A DNA stretch of 64,000 nt from NCBI RefSeq assembly GCF_002863585.1, contig NZ_PGUY01000017.1, positions 1 through 64,000 on the forward strand, in the 5' to 3' direction. Made by a program: the position numbers and the translations under genes. Positions 8,506-16,431 of this stretch are shown here, in pieces (position 1 is the stretch's first letter; each line of letters starts with the position of its first letter). The DNA is from Peribacillus deserti (lineage in GTDB: Bacteria; Bacillota; Bacilli; Bacillales; DSM-1321). Below the pieces are notes generated by a model. It ran no database searches. It had not been told where the DNA came from and saw only the letters and a program-made list of their open reading frames with translations.

Positions 8506-9645
8506 ATGAAAGCTGTAACGTTTCAGGGACCAAAGAATATGCAGGTTAAGCAAGTTCCGGATCCAAAGATAGAAAAAAACGATGATATTATCGTCAGAAT
8601 CACATCTACAGCAATATGCGGATCGGATCTCCATATTTATATGGGTGCGCTGCCCACTCATAAAGACTATGTCGTCGGCCATGAGCCTATGGGGATTGTC
8701 GAGGAGGTCGGACCAGAGGTTACAAAAGTTAAAAAAGGCGATAGAGTTGTCCTTCCGTTTAATATTTCTTGCGGCCACTGTTTCTATTGCGAGCATGATA
8801 TGGAAAGCCAATGTGATAACTCCAATCCTAATCCGGTTTTAGATACAGGCGGTTATTTTGGGTTTACAGAACGATATGGGAACTATCAGGGCGGTCAGGC
8901 TGAATTGCTGCGAGTTCCTTACGGTAACTTTATGCCGTTCGTGATTCCCGAATCTTGTGAACTGGAAGACGAAGCCTTGCTGTTTATGTCTGACGTACTT
9001 CCGACTGCCTACTGGAGCGTAGAAAACTCTGGCGTGAAAAAAGGGGATACTGTAGTGGTGCTGGGGTGTGGTCCAGTCGGATTAATGGCGCAGAAGTTCG
9101 CCTGGATGAAGGGTGCTAAGAGGGTAATCGCAGTTGACAATACTTCATACCGCCTTAACCATGCAAAAACTAAGAATAAAGTAGAAGTCATAGATTTTGA
9201 GAAGTATGATGATACCGGCTCTTATATCAGAGAAATCACAAATGGCGGAGCTGATGTTGTCATTGATTGTGTCGGCATGGACGGCAAAAAATCACCGCTT
9301 GAGGCGATCGGCCAAAAATTAAAGCTGCAAGGCGGAACCATCAGCCCGATTCAAATTGGACTCAATGCTGTAAGGAAATTCGGTACGATCCAGCTGACCG
9401 GAGTATATGGCTCGATGTATAATATGTTCCCGCTGGGCAATATTTTCGAGCGCAACATTTCACTAAAAATGGGACAGGCTCCAGTAATCCACTATATGCC
9501 TATGTTATTTGATATGATTTCAAGAGCAGAATTCGATCCGACCGAGATTATCACCCACCGGGTTCCGCTTGACGAAGCAGCCCAAGCCTACAAAGTATTT
9601 AATGACCATGTAGACGACTGTATAAAGGTTGTATTGAAACCATAA
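8506..9645 (+). CDS. Zinc-dependent alcohol dehydrogenase (formaldehyde-dehydrogenase-like)
   Basis: This is a medium-chain NAD(P)-dependent dehydrogenase of 379 residues. The catalytic zinc site is visible as CGSDLH (about residue 38) and GHEPMG, and the structural zinc cysteines as CGHCFYCEHDMESQC (about 90-104). The Rossmann motif is VVVLGCGPVGLMA (about 182-194). The length and the pattern QAELLRVPYGNFMPF resemble the glutathione-independent formaldehyde dehydrogenase branch, so aldehyde or alcohol oxidation is likely; the substrate is inferred. AGGAGG precedes the ATG. It is monocistronic, with a terminator after it. Confidence 0.9.
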   Translation: MKAVTFQGPKNMQVKQVPDPKIEKNDDIIVRITSTAICGSDLHIYMGALPTHKDYVVGHEPMGIVEEVGPEVTKVKKGDRVVLPFNISCGHCFYCEHDMESQCDNSNPNPVLDTGGYFGFTERYGNYQGGQAELLRVPYGNFMPFVIPESCELEDEALLFMSDVLPTAYWSVENSGVKKGDTVVVLGCGPVGLMAQKFAWMKGAKRVIAVDNTSYRLNHAKTKNKVEVIDFEKYDDTGSYIREITNGGADVVIDCVGMDGKKSPLEAIGQKLKLQGGTISPIQIGLNAVRKFGTIQLTGVYGSMYNMFPLGNIFERNISLKMGQAPVIHYMPMLFDMISRAEFDPTEIITHRVPLDEAAQAYKVFNDHVDDCIKVVLKP

Positions 9646-9650
9646 AATAT

Positions 9651-9690
9651 AAAACACACCCCTTCTGGATACAGACGGGGTGTGTTTTTA
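9651..9690. terminator. Bidirectional terminator
   Basis: ACACACCCC and GGGGTGTGT flank a 14-base loop, with A and T runs outside. It separates converging genes ending at 9645 and 9701. Confidence 0.88.
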
Positions 9691-9700
9691 TGCTTATTTT

Positions 9701-10099
9701 TCATTCATTTTGATAATAATGGGTCTCCAAAATCTCCCGGATATTAGCTGGAATGGGCTCTGATTGTTTCAGCTCCATATTATAATTCACGTATGCTGCT
9801 GTCCCTCTCACACATAGTCTTCCGTCTTGATAGATTTCCTCATATAGCACCAGACTTGAGTTCCCCAATTTTTTGACCCAGGTAAAGACATCCACTTTTT
9901 TCCCAAAATAGATTTGGCCAACATAATCTACATTCATATTTACGATGATCATTTTCCAATTTTGAAAAGAATGGTCAGGTGTAAATAACGCAAAAATTTG
10001 ATTTCGCCCAGCCTCCAGCCACACCGGAACGGTTGTATTATTAATGTGCCCTACTCCATCTGTTTCAGACACCCTCGGCTCAATAATAGTATGGAACAT
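9701..10099 (-). CDS. Hotdog-fold acyl-CoA thioesterase (4HBT family)
   Basis: The 132-residue protein has the hotdog-fold pattern of 4-hydroxybenzoyl-CoA-type thioesterases. ETDGVGHINN near residue 12 holds the usual catalytic aspartate position, followed by the helix WLEAGRNQIF and the strand segments VNMNVDYVGQI and VLYEEIYQDGRL. Such enzymes hydrolyse acyl-CoA esters; the acyl group is unknown. It follows the iron-type alcohol dehydrogenase on the same strand by 33 bp, so the two are probably cotranscribed. Confidence 0.85.
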   Translation of the reverse strand: MFHTIIEPRVSETDGVGHINNTTVPVWLEAGRNQIFALFTPDHSFQNWKMIIVNMNVDYVGQIYFGKKVDVFTWVKKLGNSSLVLYEEIYQDGRLCVRGTAAYVNYNMELKQSEPIPANIREILETHYYQNE

Positions 10100-10132
10100 T
10101 GATAATCTCCTTTTACGGATGATAGACGGTCT

Positions 10133-11308
10133 CTATCTTCCCAGTCCTATATCTCCCCTGAGAGCGGAAAGATAGATATTTTTTGCAGCTTCAATTGTAA
10201 AGGATTTCGGGCTTCTGGCAAGAAGACGGGTCTGTTTCATGCCATTTTCCGCGAGAAGGTCAATATCATCCTCGGTAATCCCATACTCGTTAAGCGTTAA
10301 CGGCAGGCCAGTATCCTTTATAAGGTTCCTGATTTCCCGTACGACCAATATTGCAGCTTCCCTCTGATGAATATTTTGGGTTGGAAGATGTAATGCAGCT
10401 GCCAGTCTAGCCATCTTCGAAATACATGATGGCCAGATATAATCCAGTACATAAGGCAGGAGAACCGCATTAGACTCGCCATGTGGAAGCTTAAATAGTC
10501 CGCCGAGTGGATAAGCCAGGGCATGAACTCCGGCTACTCCAGCATTGTAAAAACTTAATCCCGCCAGCATGCTTCCCCAGGACATTTCACTTCTTGCGAC
10601 TGTATCCCGGCCCTGCCACACGGCTGTCCTTATATTGGCAGCAATTCTTGAAACTGCTTCCAGTGCAAGTGTGTCAGTCAAAACGGTTGCATTCACAGAC
10701 AGAAACGCCTCTATTGCATGAGTCAGAGCGTCAATACCGCTTGCAGCGGTCACTCTTGGAGGCAGCGTATAAGTTAGTTCAGGATCAATGATGGCTATAT
10801 CAGACAACAGGAACTCATGACTGATCACATCTTTAGTATCGTCCAATGAAAATACGGCAATGTCCGTTACTTCAGCTCCTGTACCTGAAGTAGTCGGGAT
10901 CAGCACCTTTGGCAATCCTGGGTGATTAAAGGTTCTGGTGCCTGTCAGATTTAAATAATCAGAGATTTCGCCCTGATTCACAGCAAGGACTGACGCTGCT
11001 TTTGAGATATCTAGACAGCTTCCTCCCCCGATTCCAATGACAAGGTCAGCCTGAAAGTCCCTTACTGCCTGCACAGCCTGATTGCCAGCCGAAATAGAAG
11101 GTTCGGGCTGGATCTCTGTATATATTGAATATTTTGTTTCAAGCTCACGCAGCCCGGACTCCAGAGATTTTGTCAGTCCATGTTGAACGATGATCGGATC
11201 GGCAAAGATAAAAACTCTCTTAGCCTTATATTCTTTTACAATTTCAGAAACTTGTTTAATAGATCCTTCCCCTGTAATGATTTTTTTAGGCGAAGCAAAC
11301 AATTTCAT
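10133..11308 (-). CDS. Iron-containing alcohol dehydrogenase
   Basis: This 391-residue NAD(P)-dependent dehydrogenase belongs to the iron-activated group III alcohol dehydrogenases. It shows the nucleotide-binding GIGGGSCLD segment (about 94-102), the PTTSGTGAEVT segment, and the metal-ligand region ALTHAIEAF (about 196-204) with later HALAYPLGG and LPHGESNAVLLP histidines. The family reduces aldehydes or oxidises alcohols; the substrate is open. It probably forms an operon with the thioesterase downstream. A Gly-rich basic start (MKLFASPKKIITGEGS) is typical. An AGGAGGAACC site lies before the ATG. Confidence 0.9.
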   Translation of the reverse strand: MKLFASPKKIITGEGSIKQVSEIVKEYKAKRVFIFADPIIVQHGLTKSLESGLRELETKYSIYTEIQPEPSISAGNQAVQAVRDFQADLVIGIGGGSCLDISKAASVLAVNQGEISDYLNLTGTRTFNHPGLPKVLIPTTSGTGAEVTDIAVFSLDDTKDVISHEFLLSDIAIIDPELTYTLPPRVTAASGIDALTHAIEAFLSVNATVLTDTLALEAVSRIAANIRTAVWQGRDTVARSEMSWGSMLAGLSFYNAGVAGVHALAYPLGGLFKLPHGESNAVLLPYVLDYIWPSCISKMARLAAALHLPTQNIHQREAAILVVREIRNLIKDTGLPLTLNEYGITEDDIDLLAENGMKQTRLLARSPKSFTIEAAKNIYLSALRGDIGLGR

Positions 11309-11642
11309 CCTGGTTCCTCCTGCATGGATTAATAGTTTCTGTAAACAATTACATTCTGTGAATGATGGTTTGAATACATTATAACGGTCCGGTTCTAAAA
11401 TTTGATAGTCAGATACTACTTTTCTGAACGCATCCTAAAAAAAATTATAAAAATCCCCCGGATGATTCTCCTGCAAAAGCAAGTGTTCCAGCTTTTGCAG
11501 GTTATTCTTTTATTCATGCTGCCTGGATTAATATTTGCTGAAGGGCCGCCCCGGATTAAGAACAATCCGACTTCCTATTTCGGGATATCTATCATTTCAC
11601 AATTCTATAAAAAAACACTAGTAAAAAGATAAAGCTCTTTTG
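11309..11642. other. Intergenic gap with one perfect hairpin
   Basis: CTGCAAAAGC (11471-11480) pairs with GCTTTTGCAG (11491-11500), followed by a T-rich run on the plus strand, so it resembles a terminator. No plus-strand gene lies before it. A 76-codon frame across it lacks a ribosome site. I see nothing else. Confidence 0.5.
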
Positions 11643-11673
11643 CAGTCAAAAAAGCCATCCTAGGAATGGCTTT
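11643..11673 (-). terminator. Terminator of methionine gamma-lyase gene
   Basis: AAAGCCAT (11651-11658) pairs with ATGGCTTT (11666-11673) and is followed by TTTTTTGA on the minus strand. The stem overlaps the stop codon. Confidence 0.75.
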
Positions 11674-12859
11674 CTATCACTGTATCTAATGCCTGCTTCA
11701 AATCCTCCCAAACATCCTCCCATGCCTCAAGGCCCACCGATAACCTGAGCAGCTGATTACTGATCCCCATCTCTAGCCTTTGTACTTCCGGAACTACGGC
11801 ATGAGTCATCGTGGCCGGATGCTGAATCAGTGTCTCTGCATCTCCAAGGCTTACCGCAATTTTTATGAGCTTTAAAGCATTCATTACGGATTGAGCTTCT
11901 TGTTTACCGCCCTTTATTTCAAAGGATATAAGGCCGCCACCGTCCTTCATCTGCTTTTTCAGGATATGGTAGTCCTTGTGGCTGGGGTCCCCTGGGTAAT
12001 AGACATGCTCTACAGCTTTATGTTCTTTTAACTTTTCATATAGCTTTTTAGCATTCTCGGTATGGCGGTCCATTCTGACTGGCAGCGTTTTTAAGCCTCG
12101 CAATAGGAGCCAGGCATCAAAAGGGGAGATAATCCCGCCAATATCCTTTAACGTAGTCATCCCAAGCTTTCGGATAAACTCCTTCTTTCCGGCTGCTAAC
12201 CCAGCCACAACATCTCCGTGGCCGCAGATATATTTAGTTGCACTATGAAGAACGACATCACACCCGTGGTTCAGCGGCTGCTGCAGATAGGGGGAACTGA
12301 AGGTGTTATCTACTACTACGGTTATCGCATGTTCCTTGGCCGTACTTGCGACCATCTCTAAATCTATCATTCTCATTGTAGGATTAATCGGTGTTTCCAC
12401 ATAAATGCACACCGTTTCAGGCTTGATCAGCTGCTGTATTTGCTGAACATTCTCCATTGGAGATAAATCGTATGTGATCTTAAACTTTTCTTTCATCAGC
12501 TCCAATAAACCGAATGTACAGCCATACAATCCTTGCGAACAGATGATATGGTCGCCTGTTTGAACCAGGGAAAATAAAACCGCTGAAACCGCCGCCATCC
12601 CTGAACCGAACGCAATTCCATCCTCCGCATTCTCAAGGGCAGCTATTTTTTCCTCAAGTGCACGAACGGTGGGGTTTCCAAGTCTTGAGTAGATATATCC
12701 TTCCTCTTTGCCGGCAAATCGGTTCTCGCCTTGTTCCGCTGTTTCGAATGTAAATGTGGAGGTTTGAAATATGGGTGTAGATAAACTGCCTAAATGACTT
12801 TTCGCTTCATATCCAGCATGAATGACTTCCGTTTCCATATTCTTATATTTTTTTTCCAT
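11660..12859 (-). CDS. Methionine gamma-lyase (Cys/Met-metabolism PLP enzyme)
   Basis: This is a PLP-dependent enzyme of the cystathionine gamma-synthase/methionine gamma-lyase family, 399 residues. It shows YSRLGNPTV (about 57-65), GSGMAA, the tyrosine-cysteine pair LYGCTF (Cys at about 114) and the PLP-lysine segment SATKYICGHGD. A cysteine right after LYG is characteristic of methionine gamma-lyases, which release methanethiol, 2-oxobutanoate and ammonia. Cystathionine gamma-synthase or O-acetylhomoserine sulfhydrylase remain possible. The ATG at 12859 follows GGGAGGCGCTGCA; an in-frame start 54 bases upstream is rejected. It is divergent from a TauE-type exporter, with a cre-like site between. 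Confidence 0.88.
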   Translation of the reverse strand: MEKKYKNMETEVIHAGYEAKSHLGSLSTPIFQTSTFTFETAEQGENRFAGKEEGYIYSRLGNPTVRALEEKIAALENAEDGIAFGSGMAAVSAVLFSLVQTGDHIICSQGLYGCTFGLLELMKEKFKITYDLSPMENVQQIQQLIKPETVCIYVETPINPTMRMIDLEMVASTAKEHAITVVVDNTFSSPYLQQPLNHGCDVVLHSATKYICGHGDVVAGLAAGKKEFIRKLGMTTLKDIGGIISPFDAWLLLRGLKTLPVRMDRHTENAKKLYEKLKEHKAVEHVYYPGDPSHKDYHILKKQMKDGGGLISFEIKGGKQEAQSVMNALKLIKIAVSLGDAETLIQHPATMTHAVVPEVQRLEMGISNQLLRLSVGLEAWEDVWEDLKQALDTVIESHS

Positions 12860-12935
12860 TGCAGCGCCTCCCGAAATCATGTATCGATATTTATTCGCAT
12901 GCCTATTTATCATTGTATGATGAAAATAAAAATAG

Positions 12936-12949
12936 TGTAAGCGTTTTCT
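12936..12949. promoter_or_regulatory. Candidate cre (CcpA) site
   Basis: TGTAAGCGTTTTCT matches the cre consensus TGWAANCGNTNWCA at 13 of 14 positions. It lies in the divergent promoter region between methionine gamma-lyase and the exporter. The match is seen; CcpA control is inferred. Confidence 0.55.
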
Positions 12950-13047
12950 TTACTGGTATGTCTTTACTTTTTGTTCTGTCGTGACAAATGCCCGATGCTT
13001 TTCATATCCATATATACGGTTCTAATTTTTCAGGCTGGAGGTATACA

Positions 13048-13908
13048 ATGAAAAAGTTAATAATCCTGGCATTCATCGGCCTTGCCGCTCAGCTGGTAGA
13101 TGGCTCACTTGGAATGGGCTTTGGAATTACATCCACTTCCCTTCTACTTTTGCTTGGCTCTGCACCTGCCGCGGCGTCAGCCTCGGTTCATTTAGCAGAA
13201 GTAGTAACAAATGCCGCTTCCGGTATCTCACATATTCGCTTTGGCAATGTAAATAAGCAGACTGTCTTACGTTTAATCATCCCAGGGTCGGCAGGAGCTT
13301 TTGCTGGTGCTTGTCTTTTGAGCAGCCTGCCAGGGGATGTGATGAAACCTTATATTTCCGGATTTCTGTTATGCCTGGGTATATACATTATCTGCAGGTT
13401 CGCATTTAAAAACCACAACACACCGCCTTCGAAAAAAGGGTTCTCAAGTAAGCAATTAATTCCGCTTGGATTAGCGGCCGGATTCATGGATGCAACCGGA
13501 GGAGGAGGATGGGGGCCCATTACCACCCCAGTGCTCCTTGCTAAAAATGACGATGAACCCCGAAAAGTGATTGGCTCTGTGGATACCAGCGAATTCGCTG
13601 TATCTTTGTCAGCTACTCTTGGATTCCTTGTGTCACTTGGCTGGACAGAAGTAAATTGGACCTGGGTGATCGCCATCATGATTGGCGGAATCATTGCTGC
13701 TCCTGCCGCAGCCTGGCTTGTCCGAAAACTTCCAGCACACTTGTTGGGAGTGCTGGTCGGCGGAATTATTATCCTTACCAACCTGCGTACACTCTTGCAT
13801 ACTGGGAGTTTTTTGTCGGCAACAGTTATCAACTACTCCTATGCCGCAGTGATCCTAATGTGGGCTGCAGCTGTATGGACTGCCATAAAAAGAAATCGTA
13901 GGAAATGA
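13048..13908 (+). CDS. TauE/SafE-family (TSUP) membrane transporter
   Basis: This is a membrane protein of 286 residues with about eight helices in two related halves, as in the sulfite exporter TauE/SafE family. The half-repeats begin with LAAQLVDGSLGMGFGIT (N-terminal) and GLAAGFMDATGGGGWGP (middle), the duplicated glycine-rich signature of the family. Members export sulfite or sulfoacetate or move other organosulfur anions. The divergent methionine gamma-lyase fits a sulfur role but does not prove one. The ATG at 13048 follows CTGGAGGT with good spacing; an in-frame upstream start adds 20 residues without a ribosome site. Confidence 0.88.
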   Translation: MKKLIILAFIGLAAQLVDGSLGMGFGITSTSLLLLLGSAPAAASASVHLAEVVTNAASGISHIRFGNVNKQTVLRLIIPGSAGAFAGACLLSSLPGDVMKPYISGFLLCLGIYIICRFAFKNHNTPPSKKGFSSKQLIPLGLAAGFMDATGGGGWGPITTPVLLAKNDDEPRKVIGSVDTSEFAVSLSATLGFLVSLGWTEVNWTWVIAIMIGGIIAAPAAAWLVRKLPAHLLGVLVGGIIILTNLRTLLHTGSFLSATVINYSYAAVILMWAAAVWTAIKRNRRK

Positions 13909-14257
13909 TCTTTCGCGTGGGTGTAGAGGATATCTGGAATGGGCATTGAAGCTCGTTCGGCTCGGCCCTGACATTGCGCTTTAAGATCGAAAAATCAGGA
14001 GACGGTCCTTAATAAAAATAGAGAGCAGCTTAATTGCACCATTTTTTTGGGGAAAATATTCGCTAGAATCGAAGATATTAAGCCTTTTTTGAAATGATTG
14101 CATCGGATAAATTTGCGTTCATTCTTACGTTCAGTAAGAAACCCTGCTTAAAAGACCCTGCAGGGGATGATTGAGTCACTAAAAATCCGCGAGGCTTTGT
14201 ATTTGCACCATAACTAAACCCATTTGCCGCAAAGTCTATATCAAATTATACGAATGA

Positions 14258-14496
14258 CCAGCGGGAGGCAATCAAACTGCCAGCTTCAATTGCCTAAGAG
14301 CGAATATTATAGGAATGTCTCAAAGATAGTATTTCTTATTTGGTTTAATTATGTATTCCACTATAGTTGGACTTTATAATGCGAAGGATTGTAAAACGAC
14401 TGTGAGATTGGGGTCCATTTTTCCAAAAAAACAAGTATTTTTTACGGATAGAACCCCAATCTTGATAACTTTTTTGCAGTTTGCCTCCCGGCTCTG
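14258..14496. repeat. Possible MITE-like element with terminal inverted repeats
   Basis: The left end CCAG..CGGGAGGCAATCAAACTGC and the inverse of the right end, CCAGAGCCGGGAGGCAAACTGC, agree apart from small gaps, giving about 20-bp inverted termini around 239 bp. A second pair, GATTGGGGT (14406) and its complement (14453-14461), lies inside. There is no coding sequence. The 350 bases to the left (13909-14257) show nothing I recognise. Confidence 0.45.
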
Positions 14497-14561
14497 GAAA
14501 AACAGACTTTTTTGGAAGAGGTTTTAGTAAATGTAAAGGATTTAGAAATATGCAATAGGGT

Positions 14562-14740
14562 TTATGCTTAACTTCTAAGGAGATATGCTTATTTTTTGCA
14601 GGCTTATGCTTATGTTTCTAGGTTTTATGCTTATGTTTTCCATGTTTATGATTATCTCTCTTTTTCCTATGCTTATGTCTAGTGCTCTATGCTTATCCTG
14701 CGGCCTTTATGCTTCTCTTTTCCGGAATATGCTGATTGCC
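14562..14740 (+). repeat. Phased TTTATGCTTAT array, period 20-21 bp
   Basis: The ATGC of the core falls at 14564, 14585, 14606, 14627, 14648 (ATGA), 14669, 14689, 14709 and 14729, so the spacing is 21, 21, 21, 21, 21, 20, 20, 20. The core and orientation are the same as at 3.1 kb and 43.4 kb. It lies between the exporter and yfmL, with no genes inside. Confidence 0.85.
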
Positions 14741-14884
14741 GACCGGGAATCAACTGTTTAATGTCTGCGCTTCCATCTATATCCGGCAGAAGACCGTGCA
14801 GGGCTCGCCTTTACCATGCAGGAAACCATGAATGATTATCGCCCCAGGCAGGTCCGAGTCGCTTTTATAAAGACAGTAAACATA

Positions 14885-14915
14885 AGAAAAAAAGCAGCCA
14901 AGGCTGCTTTTTTTA
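14885..14915. terminator. Bidirectional terminator at the yfmL end
   Basis: AAAGCAGCC and GGCTGCTTT form a short-loop stem with A-run on the left and a long T-run on the right. It abuts the yfmL stop codon. Confidence 0.85.
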
Positions 14916-16079
14916 TTTTTTTCTTTTATCTGACTGTGCTCTTTCAGCTATATCAATGATCTCTCCCTTATAAAAGGTCTTCGGCTGGATGTCGAAATTA
15001 AGGTCACGGGACAGTCGTTTGAGGTCTCGCTCTTCATTTGGCGCAATTATAGAAATGACTGTTCCTTCCGCCCCAGATCTGCCTGTTCTGCCGGACCTAT
15101 GGATATATTGTTCCTTAGTTTTTGGCAGATCATAATGAATAACATGGGTTAAACCTTTCACGTCCAGGCCTCTGGCCGCCACTTCTGTAGCAAGCAGCAA
15201 TGAGTATTCTCCAGTACGCAGGCCTTTCATTGAGGCTTCCCGTTCCCTTTTATTAGATTCACCGTGCAGGACTCCGTGCAAAACACCGTTGTAGTCAAGT
15301 CTTTCTGATAAAACGCTTAAAGAGCCAATATCCTTAACAAAGGCAAGACCTTTCAGGCTGTCGAGCCGGCTGATTTTTTCCAGGACTTTAATTTTATCCC
15401 TCGGATCAGCCGTAAAATAGATATGTTCTACTTTTGAAGGAATATTTTCTTCCCTTTTTACGATCACAAGCTCCGGATCTGCCATCATTTCCTTTGCATG
15501 AGCTTCAATCTGCGGCGGGAGAGTTGCAGAAAAAAGGACAACCTGTCTGTCTTTTAGAGTGCTCTTCACAATATTCTGGATCGTGCCAATGTGCTCTGGT
15601 ACCAGCAGTTGATCCCCTTCATCCAGAACAATGGTTTTCACGTCATGCATTTTCATTTTCTTCTGCTTAATTAATTCGTAAATCCGGCCAGGGGTGCCTG
15701 CAACCACTTGCGGCCGCTTCTTTAGCTTTTCAAGCTGTCTTTTCAGATTGGCTCCCCCAATAAAAGATGCCCCAGAGATTTTGCTGCCTTTAGACCACTT
15801 TTGAATTTCTTCATTTATCTGCATGACCAATTCATGTGAAGATGCAAGGATCAGCGCCTGAATGGATCCGTTATCTTCCTTGATCGCGTTCAGGACAGGA
15901 AGCAGATAAGCTAGGGTCTTTCCAGTCCCTGTCGGAGATTCCGCAATAACATCCGTTCCTTGAAGCAAGGGAGGAATAGCTTTTTCCTGAATCGTTGTGG
16001 GTGCCTTAAATCCCGCTGACTGCCAGTTTTCCTGCAAAAAAGGCTTTAAATTGGGTAAGAAATCTTCTGTTTGTTTCAT
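14913..16079 (-). CDS. yfmL: DEAD-box-type RNA helicase, YfmL-like
   Basis: The 388-residue helicase carries the core motifs in order: motif I SPTGTGKT (about 48-55), GTPGR, a Walker B variant VLDEGDQ, SAT, ARGLD, and HRSGRTGR (motif VI). The overall sequence, including the opening PFLQENWQSAGFKAPT and the VLDE-x-DQL variant, closely resembles B. subtilis YfmL, a small DEAD-box helicase linked to ribosome assembly and growth in the cold. There is no C-terminal RNA-binding extension beyond the core. I chose the ATG at 16079, preceded by AAGGAGA; a start 30 bases upstream has no ribosome site. It is transcribed alone. Confidence 0.92.
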   Translation of the reverse strand: MKQTEDFLPNLKPFLQENWQSAGFKAPTTIQEKAIPPLLQGTDVIAESPTGTGKTLAYLLPVLNAIKEDNGSIQALILASSHELVMQINEEIQKWSKGSKISGASFIGGANLKRQLEKLKKRPQVVAGTPGRIYELIKQKKMKMHDVKTIVLDEGDQLLVPEHIGTIQNIVKSTLKDRQVVLFSATLPPQIEAHAKEMMADPELVIVKREENIPSKVEHIYFTADPRDKIKVLEKISRLDSLKGLAFVKDIGSLSVLSERLDYNGVLHGVLHGESNKREREASMKGLRTGEYSLLLATEVAARGLDVKGLTHVIHYDLPKTKEQYIHRSGRTGRSGAEGTVISIIAPNEERDLKRLSRDLNFDIQPKTFYKGEIIDIAERAQSDKRKK

Positions 16080-16137
16080 GTAAATCTCCTTCAGCTGTGT
16101 TATACACATATAGTATCATATTAAGATCTTCTTAGTC

Positions 16138-16257
16138 TTAATGCGTTACATTGATTTTGGAGCTGGGTCCTCCCCGAATGCTCCTAACATTCATTGCTAT
16201 CAATTTAGGTTCTTTTACAAAATCGATCGCCGCTTGCAGCTTCGGTGTATTTACCAC
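16138..16257 (-). pseudogene. Orphan C-terminal coding fragment
   Basis: A minus-strand frame of 39 codons ends in TAA at 16138 and reads like real protein (VNTPKLQAAIDFVKEPKL, then SIRGGPSSKINVTH). It has no ribosome site, and upstream sequence continues coding-like only after frame changes and stops, for example SAENLIPVKQVQEI. This suggests the decayed tail of a lost gene. I do not recognise the family. The rest of 16258-16389 holds the same decayed stretch. Confidence 0.35.
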
Positions 16258-16389
16258 TGCGTCCGGTCACGTTAATATTCCCTGAACTTCACTTGAGTAT
16301 GAATCTCACCCTGGATCCTTAAAGAGTTCAGATCTCCTGCACTTGTTTGACCGGGATGAGGTTTTCAGCCGAAGTGGATTACTTTTACA

Positions 16390-16425
16390 TAGAAAAAATA
16401 AACCGCACCCGACTCTGGTGCGGTT
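16390..16425 (-). terminator. Terminator of the RND transporter gene
   Basis: AACCGCACC (16401-16409) pairs with GGTGCGGTT (16417-16425), followed on the minus strand by TATTTTTTC. Confidence 0.85.
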
Positions 16426-16431
16426 TATACG

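Noticed and set aside
11402-11632. Plus-strand frame of 76 codons with a hydrophobic part
   Set aside because: It spans a perfect hairpin, has no ribosome site and no known likeness. It may be a gene remnant.
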